Shown piece after piece: positions 50,512 to 61,644 of a stretch of 64,000 nt of DNA. This DNA comes from Cordia subcordata. Taxonomy: Eukaryota > Streptophyta > Magnoliopsida > Boraginales > Cordiaceae. The position numbers and the translations under genes were made by a program. The stretch is from the NCBI GenBank assembly GCA_028554755.1, contig JAPTOF010000019.1, positions 4,970,001 through 5,034,000 of the forward strand, read 5' to 3'. The notes under the pieces were generated by a model. The model saw only the letters and a list, made by a program, of their open reading frames with translations, searched no databases and was not told the origin of the DNA. Positions within the stretch are counted from its first letter, which is position 1. Each line of letters starts with the position of its first letter.

Positions 50512-52986
50512 TTATTCAACCTCAATTCCATCTTCACAATCTTTGAGGTGTTCTTTAAGAGATTGCCATGGAATATCCCACTTCTCACTATCCCATGCTG
50601 GATCAAGCTCAGGCAGTCCGTAGTCATCGGGTTTTAGAGACAACTGGAATTCTGGGAGGTCTGGCAACGCTGGAAGACCCCTGCATCATAAATTTACACA
50701 TCATTGATCGCCTTTAATTTTGCGCGGTGATCATTTCCAGAAAATGAATGTAAGTTAGCAGATAAACGGGAATGACATACTTTTCTTGGCTCAAGAGATA
50801 TCCATACAGCTGAGACTTCTTAGATGCAGTTTCAGGGATTTTCTTGTTTAAATGCTTCATAGCACCCCAGGGTGGAGGAGCCCTTATGACAAAGAGAAAA
50901 GAGATAACAATTAGGATCTTGACAATGTTAAAATGAATGAAATTTTGTGCGTTGCAATGAAGATGTGATATTCAACCTGGTCACTGGCTTGGTAAGACAA
51001 AAGCTTAAGCAAGCCTTTTTGCTCTCTGCTAGGATTTCTTCCGCAGTGATAAAACAACACACAGCACTAATATGGCAGGATGGCTCATTTCCCTTATCAA
51101 GAATAAGGCCATGATAGTAGTAAGCAGCAGCCTAGATAAACCAAAGAGGTGTATTTAGAATGCTATCAGAAGAAGTAATTCCATACTGCAACAAGAAATT
51201 AGAATCAACGATTAGGAATTTTGCGACTTGAAACCTTTGCTTCCAGATACTTCCACTTGATGAAATACAGATGCTTCTTTCCATCTTGGTGTTCGCCAGT
51301 ACCTCCAAACAAGCAATAATGAGCCTGATATAAAGGGAACATTGTCCAAAACATGGCCATACATAAAGATCAATATTTACAAACAGGGCAATTTGGGTAG
51401 AGCATTATGAGACAAAGGTAATAGCAAACCTGTCCTAAGTAGCTTAACAGTTCACATGCTAACCTCCTCTTCACCGAAAGAGTGGCATTTTGACTTTCAA
51501 GAGCTAGCCCAAGCTGAATTTCAGTTCCCTGGTTTGAAAAGGAAAAAACTTGTGGTAAGCTTTGATATATGTGAACAAAAGCTGATATCATAATTACAGA
51601 AGAGTCAAATCTACAAGTTCTAATGTCTGCAGATATACGTGAATTGTCTTTACCAAATGAAATTTACTTCTTGCAGCATGTATGCATTGCTAACAGCTAG
51701 ATATGAGATCAAATAGAAGTTAGATATAGTGTTGAAATTGGACAAAGTTTCATACCTGCGCTAAGGCTTGATTAGACATAGCCTCTAACACGCCTTCATC
51801 TAAATCTTTCGGCAACATGATCCTGATCATATACAATATGATCTCAGCAGTGATTCTTTATGGACTAACAGAAGCTTAAAAGATCTACGACGTTCTCAAA
51901 ATATAATTACATACTTAAGATGAGGTGGTAAGAGGACAAGAATCTGTCGAACACAAAAGTCGAAGTATCCTGCTGCTTTCAGCAATAGATCAACAGAATC
52001 CCTCATGCAATCTGTTATCACCAGTCATTTAGAAATTGTATGTCTGATACATAAAGTTCAAATTCATGACGAGACAACTGACCTGCGGGAACAACCCTTC
52101 CAGATGAGCCAGTGTCCTTAGGAATGAGCAATAAATTCACCTCTGTCATTGTTAACATGGTCATCATGTGAAGAACCGATAATACCTCAAACCAGGGGTT
52201 TGCTGCACAGGTTTCCTGTTGAAAAGAAATGCTATCCAGTTACCAAATTATAAGGTAATAATATCTCAAACTGAAGTGAAAAATCAAGAACTTGTAAGCA
52301 TTATTCATCTCACCTGTCGTTCATCTTCCAAGTTTTTCCACTTGAACTCCACCAAGTCTTGAAGCCCGTGTTCTGTCAAACAATCTTCATTCAACATTCC
52401 ATACAAAAACAATTCAGGGCTCGTTTAGATTGGGTTTTCTCAAAGACACCTTTTTTAAACAACTTTCCAATATTTTTCTCAAAGTTTCAACTTTTCTGAA
52501 AACCATATTTATTATAAAAAATAGATTGAAAAAAATACCTTTTCTTTAAAAAAAAAAAAAACCAATCTAAACAAGCACTAATTATAAGCCAAAGTGTGTC
52601 CAGCTACCAAGAGCTCAGAGTTACATACCCTTTTTGGTGAAGCCAAGAACAAGGGGCAAGTACTCCTCCAACGCTTGCTGTAGTTCTTTCACAGCTGATC
52701 CACCTGAAGACGATTACACAAACCCATCAGAAAAATTCAAATGAATGATAAAACAATCAAGAATTGAAATATTCGTACACATGAACAGACCAGTGTCTTC
52801 TGCCACTAGAGCAATCTGATTCCTAAGTGCACTTATTCTATCAGCAAGATCCTGTGGAATAAAACCTTTCAGTGCTCTGTGAAGATCACATTGCGCTGGA
52901 ACACACAGTGAGGGAACAAAGATAGCAACTTCAGGGATAGTCTTCTTCTTTCTTGCGCTTCCATATACTGAAGATGTGCACCCCAT
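50512..52986 (-). CDS. BRO1-domain protein with N-myristoylation signal (11 exons)
   Basis: Minus-strand exons: 52791-52986, 52629-52703, 52314-52372, 52083-52215, 51915-52011, 51756-51822, 51430-51528, 51235-51324, 50977-51131, 50781-50882 and 50512-50680, in phase, 413 residues. The start MGCTSSVYGSARKKK has Gly2 for N-myristoylation and Cys3 for palmitoylation, so membrane attachment is expected. The body is all-helical BRO1-like sequence: RALKGFIPQDLADRISALRN, WFEVLSVLHMMTMLTMTEVN, YFDFCVRQILVLLP, AAAYYYHGLILDKG, RAPPPWGAMKHLNKKIPE. BRO1 domains bind ESCRT-III subunits in endosomal sorting. Plant members of this short type (recalled At5g14020, At1g73390, At1g17940) are poorly studied. A MITE occupies most of intron 2. 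It is the expected neighbour of KNUCKLES, here 27 kb away with two genes in between. Confidence 0.88.
52416..52579. mobile_element. Fold-back MITE, copy 7, inside BRO1 intron 2
   Basis: Ends AGGGCTCGTTTAGATTGGG and CCAATCTAAACAAGCACT with A/T runs between them. It is the shortest copy (164 bp) and lies between 52372 and 52629. Confidence 0.75.
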
Positions 52987-54415
52987 TGTTTTTTTTCATA
53001 ACATATTATCCTAAGCTCAAAAAACTTCTACGTTTTAACCATGCAAACTCAAAGAATTTAAATCCCAAGAATCAAATTTAATCGAACAGACTCTTATAAT
53101 TTATAACTACATTTATATAAGCCTTACTGGTTTCTGACAGGGGGAGAAATGGGGAAAAGATGGAAGGATGAAGCTTCCAGGATGGGGTATTATTGAAGTC
53201 TGATAATGCCATATGACAACGGTGGAAAGTGGGATGCCCAGGAACCGAGAAATCAGTCACATGGCGAACGCGAAGCTCGGAAGAGAGACTCGTTATTAAG
53301 TATTTGGTTGAGTGGTAGCGACCTCGCTATTAAAGAAGATAATACAAATTTTTTCAGGAAGTACACTTGGTAGGAGTTTTTTTTTTTTAAACTGAATTCA
53401 GCCCGATAAAATTAGTTTCAGGTCTAATGTGACTTAAAATACCCTAAAAGCAAAAAAAATCATTCGTACTGATCTGGTGTAGTGTTTAACATTTTTTTTT
53501 TCTCGATCAGCAACAATGCAGGCATCGTTGCATGGATTGTGTTGATCAGTATAGACAATTTATTACTTCCTTCTTTTTTTTAGTGCCCATATGACAAATA
53601 TAATAAGATTAAGCAGTTGGTTAGTCTCCTCTGTAGCATGTGCTCGCTGCGTTTGCTCACAGTCAGCCACTGTTTACTAGGTGCCCGAATTTTGCGGCGT
53701 ATAGTAAAAGTGACTACGTACTGGTTAAATTTTGCCAAGGCCCGGTAACTTTTTACATTTCTTTTCTCCCAGGCCTAGAGGCTTGACTGGACTTCTATTA
53801 ATCACTCTCCTACTAACGGATCCTAAGAATTTATTTTCATGTTTCTTCAGAAAGGGGAGTAATAGTAAGGTGTGGTGGGGTGTTCGTTTGAGACACAATA
53901 TTACACTTTGATTTGAAAATTTGAAGTAAATATAACAAGGATGATACACATGATTAGAGTTTCCATGTGGTTTGCATTTTTGGCTGAGACAACTGGAGAT
54001 ACGACTCGATTACACACTCGATCAACGGAAAAATTTGACAACTGGAGCTAGGCACCAACTTTTCTTCTTTTTCTTGGCTTTTTTGGAAGCAAAAAAAAGA
54101 AAAAGAAAAAAAAGTCACCACTTGCTATGTTTTCTAAATTACCAAAAGGGGCTTAGATTTCATCAATTTCTTACTGGATTTAAACTCCTAAGATTGCAGT
54201 CTTGGGCCGCACTTGTCGTTCATTACAAACTTGGTACGATGAATATCTGCCGGGGATATATATTTTATCTATTCAGATATTTAAGAAAACAAATTCATAA
54301 AATGTATGCTTCTGGTGTTTTAACCATGTAGATAATCGAGGACCAAGATCATGATATAGACCGTCAAATACGTTGGCATGCATGCAAAGTAAAGTTTATC
54401 TTTTTGTTTTTTTTT

Positions 54416-55235
54416 TAAATTTTATTTATTGATTTTTTGGGTCGGGGCCATGACCCATGACCCATGAGTGAAAACGAGGGAAGGAAAAAGAAAGGAAGAT
54501 AAAGAGTTGGATGGATGCAAAGCAGCAATAATACATAGGTTGAGCACATGCGTCCTCGGGGTGTTCTGCAAATCCTAATTAGTGACAGTTGAGTTAGTAT
54601 TTTTATTTTGTAATAAATAAATAAATATTTGAATTATTTTTCAGAAAAAAAATAATCTCAGATTAATCAATTTTTCTAAAAGTTAAAATTTGAGTTTGTT
54701 TAAAAACAGATACTTTCTTATAAATTATATTAAAAAAATTCTTTTTTAAAGTCTATTTGAACGACCCTAAAAAGTACTCTAACACTGTCTTGTCTCCATC
54801 TTTTTCCATTTCTAACTCATATCGTATTTTTTATTTTTTTTATTTTTTATTTTATTGATTTTTGGGTTAGAGGCGATGACCCATGAGTGAAAACGGGAAA
54901 ACGAAAAAGAAAGGAAGATAAAGTTCGATAGATGCAAGGAAGCAATAATACAAAGGTTTGAGCACATGCGTACTCGAGGTGTTCTTCAAATCCTAATTAG
55001 TGACAGCGGAGTTAGTATTTTTATTTTGTAATAAGTACTTGAATTGTTTTTTTTAATTAAGAAAAATTTCATTTCAATTTTTTAAAAGTTTAAAATTTGA
55101 GGTTTTTTTTAAAAAAAATATTTTTTTATTATTATATAAAAATTCCCTTTTTTCTAATAGTCAACTCAAACGAGTTCTAAAAGGTACTCTAATGCTGTCT
55201 TCTCTCCATCCTTTTCCATTCCTAACTCATATCAT
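54416..55235. repeat. Tandem duplication of about 410 bp
   Basis: Unit A (about 54416-54829) and unit B (about 54846-55235) share ordered blocks: GATGACCCATGAGTGAAAAC (or CATGACCC...), AAGAAAGGAAGATAAAG, GAGCACATGCGT, CAAATCCTAATTAGTGACAG and CCATTTCTAACTCATATC. Each unit also contains an A/T-rich remnant resembling the fold-back MITE family (ending near GAACGACCCT and CAAACGAGTTCT). Confidence 0.85.
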
Positions 55236-56854
55236 TGCCTTGTCCCCAAATTGCTAGGCTATTATCCACAGGTTTTTTCTTTTTTTTCATTTTTTCGGAC
55301 CACAAAAAATTGATTCATTCAAAGGACAAAGTTTCGAGATATGCACTAAATTATACTTAATAAGGAAAGAGTATAAATATGAATTAATTTTAAGAAGATG
55401 CCAAGTGCGAACTACATATCTCTAATTAGATAGCAAAACTAATCGTGTAATAATTGAATTTCAAATAAGTTTGAAGAGATCTTCCTTGTATTGTCCGATG
55501 TCGATATATGAGTAGTCATCACAACTCTGTGTGCGCCAAAAAATATGTGATGCTTTTACATCATTTCTACATACCACCCGTAATTGCACTTTTGAAAACC
55601 ATTTCATCAAAGATGAGTTTGGGTAGGGATTGCAACTCTACTGTTAGGTTTTAATATTTTTCACCATAAACCTTCAACAATTTTCTCGTAAGTATATTGT
55701 ATTTGTTGAAATATAATTTAACTACAACGAATATTATTGATAGTTTTTTTAGATATGGATCGGCAATAAATAAAGAGTATTCACAAAAATAATTGGAGAT
55801 AGAATATCCTTCTCAAAGATTGGTGTCTTTCTTTTTTTTTTTAACACAAGAATGTCATTCAATCATCCAAGTAATGTCTTCCCTTGTATAATTTAGAAGA
55901 AAAATTATACATGTCTTGTGACTCGTTACTATATTTTTGTCATTTATCCCTGTTTGCATGAAAAATCTCCCTCCTAGCCATGTGCGCTTGGCCACAACTT
56001 CTGACTACACCATGACCCTGTGACGAGGAGTCAGGATCCTTTTACAACGCCCATCTAGTCTCCTAGTTCATACAAACTTATTATGAAGAGTTCTTTTCTT
56101 GCTACGAATTCGATCCGAGAATTTGTATTACTATGGGTCATGGACTTTTTAATTATAATTAGTTAATTTGCATAATAATTGAAACATTAATTGAATTACA
56201 ACAATAGAAAAGGAAAAAATTCAAAGCATATAGATGAATGAACACGCGATACACATGATTAAAAATTCTATTATTGTGAATTTAATATTACAAAGAACGT
56301 AGGATAACACCTCTCTTTGAATATAAAATATGATTTAGTGGAATCAGAATTATGGTGATACTGTAGTATTTGCTAACTATGATTATAACTAAACTAGGCT
56401 AAATATGCCAGGATTAAGCTAAGTTAACCTATAAAAAGTTAAGACAATATGTTAAAGATTTGGTGGTTGTGGAACCCAGGCTTCTGAGCATTGTGCCATT
56501 TTTATTCTTGAGGCCCCTCGGAAATCCTCAACAAACAAGCCTATTTCGGAACCACAACGGTTAGTGGAGTTGTACTTGATTTGGTGTTGATCCTCTCCCT
56601 GATTTGCTTAGAAGCTGTTAACAGATCCTCCACAAGTGTGTTGCTTTTGTTTGACTTGGTATCTGTTTTTCCACGCCACGTGCACTGCATCTGCTAATTT
56701 ATTTTATCTGGTTGTATGTCGGCCTTGTAATTTTTTGCCTTTTGGTTGTAATCGGCATTTTCTTCCTTCGGCCATCCCAAACTACTAAGTGCAAAATTTG
56801 GGGGCAAACAGCCAGCTTTTTTTCTCCATCTCCAGTCAAACTTTGTGAAATTTG

Positions 56855-57091
56855 GAGCCTGTTTAGATTAGCTTTTTTTCAGAAAAAAATATTTTTTTCC
56901 CTAAAAAAATTACGTTAAATTTGCAATAACTATATGATTTGATTTTAAAAAAAACTGAAATTCTGAAAAAAAAGCTCTGAAAAAAGCTCTTTTTTTCAGA
57001 AGCCAGAATTTTCAACTTCTAAAAAAAAAACTATTTTTCAAAAACTGTAAAAAAAAATACTTTAAAAAAAAATCAATCCAAACGAGTCCTT
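56855..57091. mobile_element. Fold-back MITE, copy 8
   Basis: Ends GAGCCTGTTTAGATTAGC and AATCAATCCAAACGAGTCC, core TTGCAATAACTATATGATTT. About 237 bp, inverted relative to copies 1 and 2. Confidence 0.8.
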
Positions 57092-57256
57092 AAAGGTTGA
57101 GTTCATGAGTGAGAACTAAAGGGTATGAAAATAACTTTATACACATGATTGGAGGAGGGATACTTATCGTCCCCCCCTACCCCCACCCCCGACATCAGCA
57201 TGGAAAATCAATCTCAACTGGCCTCCACCCATCCATTCTCCATCCCAAGTGTGTAC

Positions 57257-57287
<31 letters not shown>

Positions 57288-58269
57288 GGCGACAAGTGAG
57301 CTCAAAATCTTTGTTAAGGGGCAAAGCCCATTGACTTCATATCCTGGTGGTGCATGTCAAACGAAAAAATTGCCACTAAAAGAGAATGAATCCAGACGCT
57401 ATGCTGCAAAGAAGAATAAGACACGTCCAGCTTTGGACTACTACGAATGTCTTTCTCCACTATCAAAATCTCACGACAAATCCATGCAACAGCATCTTCA
57501 CCAAAACACCACTTTTTTATAACTTTATGTAAACATAAGGTCAAAATAGATTTTACTGGGAGCGTATAATAGAAATGTAGAATTAAATCTTAGATTTACC
57601 CCTAAATGATCAGAAGGATTGCTTTACCCTCGTAACCCTTTTCAAGAAGACAAAGCTCTCAGACGCCTGCATGCAGCCTGGCAAATGTGGCAGGTGATGA
57701 TGAGAGGTGACCAGTGCATACTATTGATGCCTTCAAGAACATCTTATCCCAGTCCTATTTAATGTAATGGGAAAAAATACATTAGACTTCTCAATTTATC
57801 TAAATTGCATCAAATTCTACTGTGTTTCATAACTCCTTTATAAATTGTTTTTTTATCTCTTAAAATTAAACCCTATTCCCCTTTAATTGAAAAGAGAGAA
57901 CGTACGTCATGTTTTACGAATAATATAAATGATTTATGAGGGAGTCACAAACAATTTTAAGAAATTATAAGAGAGTTTTGGAAAGGATGTCACTGCACTT
58001 TACACAAACCACATAGGAGTTTAATGTATTTACGCTAACCGTAATGTTAGGAGAGGAAGTAAATTCATTGGTCCCTACAAATCATGAGAATATATTCCAA
58101 TGTGGCAAGAAATAATGTGGCCAGAGAAAGAATGGGCAAAGATAGGAAAACAATAAAGAGAAAAGTTGAGTGATCGAAAATGCTATTATATCTATTATAT
58201 TGAATACGCGAGACAGTATGTATGGCAATGAGAATCTTATGATTTCATCTCATCTCTCTTCTTGCCATC

Positions 58270-58275
58270 TATAAA
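58270..58275 (+). promoter_or_regulatory. TATA box of the MIR169 transcript
   Basis: TATAAA in CATCTATAAATTGAGGC, 81 bases before the base of the first hairpin. This would place the transcription start near 58300, the usual arrangement for a plant primary microRNA transcript. Confidence 0.65.
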
Positions 58276-58350
58276 TTGAGGCTTCATTGGACTAGTATTG
58301 GCATAGCAATGGAAGCCAAAATTAAGGAGATTATTTGAGAGAGGAAGAGA

Positions 58351-58512
58351 GGCCTTACATGAAGATAAGAGTCTTGTTTGGCAGCCAAGGATGACTTGCC
58401 TGCTCCACCCGATCTTCGGGACATTTTATCATCATCCGATGATCCTAATTCGCTTGGCTTCAGGCAAGTCGCCTTGGCTAGCTTCACAGGCTCTTCTCTA
58501 TCATGTTAGGCC
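58351..58512 (+). ncRNA. MIR169: MIR169 precursor hairpin
   Basis: The 5' arm contains a 21-base miR169 sequence at 58382-58402 starting CAGCCAAGGATGACTTGC. It differs from the recalled miR169b/c form at one base near the 3' end and from miR169h-n at the first base. The 3' arm at 58461-58481 (CAGGCAAGTCGCCTTGGCTA) pairs with it apart from a one-base bulge. The stem extends outward, with GGCCTTACATGA at 58351-58362 opposite TCATGTTAGGCC at 58501-58512, and the loop side is about 58 bases. miR169 guides cleavage of NF-YA transcription factor mRNAs in drought, nitrogen and developmental responses. A TATA box lies just upstream and a second, altered hairpin 281 bases downstream, suggesting a two-hairpin transcript. 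Confidence 0.95.
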
Positions 58513-58793
58513 TTCTATCTTCCCCTTATCACTCATTTTATATACATGCATCCTTATTATCGTATTATATTGCGGGTCTATGATTCTTTTTTAGTGAGGT
58601 TACATATAATCATTTGACAACGATACAAAATATAAACCTCGCAAAAAAAATGATACAAAATATATTTCATTTTTCATGATGGTTGATTAATTTTTTGAGC
58701 GACAAATAGACAGATACTTAATGAATTTGAATTAATATTAAATTATGTATATCTTTTGCTCTCGCTACATGCAGTGTGAAGAATTTGATACTT

Positions 58794-58946
58794 GAGAGGT
58801 GTGGCATGGAGTAGGCAAGAATGATGACTTGCCTGTCGCAATCCAAAGAAAAGGGCGGCCCTAATTGACACAACCGCTTGGTTGGTTGGCTTCAGGCAGT
58901 CACACTATGGCTAAACTATATTCTTCTTTCTCATGCTAACCTTCTC
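58794..58946 (+). ncRNA. MIR169: Second MIR169-type hairpin with altered mature strand
   Basis: The 5' arm at 58812-58835 reads TAGGCAAG then AAT then GATGACTTGCCTG. Relative to the miR169h-n sequence this is one C-to-G change and a 3-base insertion. The 3' arm at 58893-58913 (starting CAGGCAGTCACAC, ending TGGCTA) still resembles the miR169 star. A lower stem pairs GAGAGGTGTGGCATGGAG with CTCATGCTAACCTTCTC. Arabidopsis MIR169 i/j, k/l and m/n are likewise paired. It could be a decaying copy, or a source of a new small RNA species; normal NF-YA targeting looks unlikely. Confidence 0.7.
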
Positions 58947-59086
58947 CTTCTTCGCCATCGAGTATTTTACGTTGATTGCTTTTTGCACAACCCAGTAACT
59001 AATGCAATTATGAGCAATGGCTAGTGCTTGCCGTGCTATCAATGCAACTGGCGTTGCCATGTCCCCGTCTATATGTATGTATATTG

Positions 59087-59168
59087 ACATACATACATAT
59101 ATATGTGTGCGCGTGTACGCACATGCACGTGTGTGGGTGTATGTACGCGCATATATGTGTGTATATAT
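59087..59168. repeat. Long alternating purine-pyrimidine tract
   Basis: 59087-59135 alternates R/Y without a break (including GTGTGCGCGTGTACGC), then after an out-of-phase G alternation resumes at 59137-59168. Such sequence can adopt Z-DNA or cruciform structure. It lies about 140 bp after the second MIR169 hairpin. Confidence 0.8.
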
Positions 59169-59369
59169 TATTTAATTAATATATTAGAAGTAAGTTTGCT
59201 AAGTTAGATACATTATATACATATATGTATAAAAGATAATAAATAATAGAAAGTATTGAACCTGCAAAAAGGAGCCTGATCATAGGAAGTAGTTTTTATC
59301 TAAAGAGTTATTTCAAAATAAGTTCTTAATGTTTTTCATTTGTTTAATTTAGTTCTTTTTGTTTATAAA

Positions 59370-59525
59370 TATTCATATTAGGATTCAGTAATATTTGAAA
59401 ATACAGTCAAATAGTCTCTATTGTTTAGAAAAAATATTCATATCAGTATTTAGTAATATTTGAAAATACTTCCTCGAAAAAAAAATTGAAAATACAGTCA
59501 AATAGTCTCTATTGTTTAGAAAAAA
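59370..59525. repeat. Imperfect local duplication
   Basis: The block AATATTTGAAAATACAGTCAAATAG with TCTCTATTGTTTAGAAAAAA occurs twice about 100 bp apart, with a shorter third partial copy between. Strand-neutral, no coding. Confidence 0.75.
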
Positions 59526-60047
59526 TTATATTAGTCCTCAATAATTTACAAACTTACTCATATTTAATCCCTGTTTTAAGAAAAATAAAGAATAAAGGTT
59601 AAGACTAATTTGAGTAAGTTTAGAAAATATTAAGGACTAATATAAAATTTTTTTCAAATAATTGCATTAAGACTAATTTGACTATCTTTGTTGAAATTTT
59701 AAAAAACTAATGTGAGTGTTTTTAAATAATAGAGACTAGTTTGACGATATTTATAAAATGTTGATAATTAATTTCAATATTTTATGAAATATTAAAACTA
59801 ATTTAAATATTTTAAAACAATACAAATTAATTTTAAAAATTAAGAAATTAATGAGAGCTACTTGTGAAATTTTGCAAAATCTAATGGTGACAAGAGGAAT
59901 TGCCAATCTCATAAATACAGGTTTCTTTTTTTTTTTTGGGGGTCATAAAAGTAATAACTAACATTATTAATTAAAAGAAATTATATTTGGGCCCAAAAGT
60001 AATTCAGAGAAAAAAGAGTTTATAAAAGGAAAACTATAGATGTAGGC

Positions 60048-60275
60048 CTATGAGAGATCAACAAAGAAAAAGTTCAAAGAAACCAAAGCTCTAGAAATGA
60101 AAACAACAAATGTTAGAACTAAAAGCAAAGTCCCATCAAGGAAAGGAGTGAGTTCTCCACCAATTAAGCAAAACAAAATACTAGAATCATCCATTGCAAT
60201 CACAATCAAACAAGGAGAATCCCACAAGAAGCCTATAAAGCCAGGCTGTTGAAGCAGCAAGGAGAAAAGAAACAC
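60048..60275 (-). pseudogene. Possible LINE RNase H-like remnant
   Basis: An open minus-strand frame of 75 residues has the spacing of a plant RVT_3-type RNase H end: SPCLIVIAMDDSSILFCLIG, then GELTPFLDGTLLLVL and FISRALVSLNFFFVDLS, compared with a family pattern of DS..v..li.g...L.p...l..di..l....v.f..v.R..N..A..lA. The active-site region is eroded and no longer LINE frame adjoins it. The assignment is tentative. Confidence 0.25.
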
Positions 60276-61326
60276 ATCATTTAAGAGAATGCAAAAAGGG
60301 CATTCTGACCCGACTAGAGGTTAGACCTAGGAGAGAGCAAAATCCAATGGTTAGACCCTCTTAAGAAGGAAGAGGAATCTTGAAGCCATAAGCTTGAACA
60401 AATGGATACCATTGCCACGCTATCATCTTCAGAAACAATCATAGGAGATAGAAAGGGTAAGCCAGAGCAACCACTAAGTCATGGTACCATTCACCGGATG
60501 AAACTAGAGAAGACGCTATAGATGATGAAGAAAGTTGCAACAAAAGCATCTAGTGGAACAACCATCACAAAAATGTTGATATTTAATAACGCAAAGCCAT
60601 TAGGTAATGGGCCCATTGGGCCATCGTCTGTCAGTGCCTCTAGTTGAGAGAGGAATAAAAATAGGACACTTTGCTAGACCATTAAGCCTCAGTAGAGGGG
60701 AAGAGAAGGTTAAAACTGCAGAAAGACAAATAGGTAAATTCAGGAAGAGATCTTCACAAATGAGGGGAAAGAAACTTCAATATGTAAAACATAAACTATA
60801 ATCTCCAATTAAAAATAGAAAGATGATGGTTCTTGTCATATATATACATACATATATAAATGTAAATTTTCTCTTTACGAAATTGAGGTCGCTACCAATT
60901 CAACAAATAACTTGTTGGTAGTTGTTGATAATATTTAGACCTTTGATCTTCTAATAAAAAATTGTGTTATGTTAGCAAACACACAGATTTTAGCCTAGCA
61001 TAAAATAATTATATATGTAGTCGTGAAAAAAAAAAGATAGAAATCAGTTACATTATATTAATGCTGCATGGTGGCTTTGCTTAGCTCAGAACAAAGGAAT
61101 GAAAAAGAACAAAAAAAGAAGCTTGCAAGCAACTTATAATTTGTTTGGCTTAACTTTTACACACTTGCAAATGTGGTTTGTGAGTTTAAAAACTAAAACT
61201 AGATTGTTTAGCCCATCTTTAAAAAAAAAATTCATAAAAATCAAAGTTAAATGAAGGTGAAAAACCAAATTTGAACTTTTTACAAAAGGATTTTGAGAAA
61301 TTAATTTTACATCGTGTCAAAGTTTA

Positions 61327-61644
61327 TTTTTATTTTTTTATGAGAAACACTATTACATATCCTCAAAAGTTTAATATTATTCGTCTAATAACTGAAAGTT
61401 TAACTCCTAAAATATAAGAACAAGCAATCAACGGCCTTTTATTCAAGTACGCTTTTACTTAAAGATTTACTACTAAAAAATCAGAATTTGTTTTTATTTT
61501 TTATGACAAATACTATTACATATTCTCAAAAAGTTAATATTATCCACCAAATAACTGAAAATTCAACTCCTAGGATATAACAACAAGCAATCAATGACCT
61601 TTTATTTAAATAGATTTTTATTTAATGATCTACTTGTAAACACT
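61327..61644. repeat. Tandem duplication of about 175 bp
   Basis: Two units share ordered blocks such as TTTTTATGA, CACTATTACATATCCTC / TACTATTACATATTCTC, AACAAGCAATCAACGGCC / AACAAGCAATCAATGACC and CTTTTATT. It directly abuts the LTR at 61645. Confidence 0.8.

Larger units (their letters stand above)
52987..58269. other. Gene-free region between BRO1 and the MIR169 locus
   Basis: The first part holds the BRO1 promoter (minus strand). Further on are a two-copy 400-bp duplication (54416-55235), a MITE (56855-57091) and a (GT)n(GA)n microsatellite at 57257-57288. The remainder is AT-rich with short ORFs that match nothing I recognise. Confidence 0.5.
58947..61644. other. Gene-free region with simple repeats and decayed retroelement traces
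   Basis: Holds an alternating purine-pyrimidine tract (59087-59168), an imperfect local duplication (about 59370-59525), a possible RNase H-like remnant on the minus strand (60048-60275) and a tandem duplication (61327-61644). No intact gene is seen. Confidence 0.5.
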
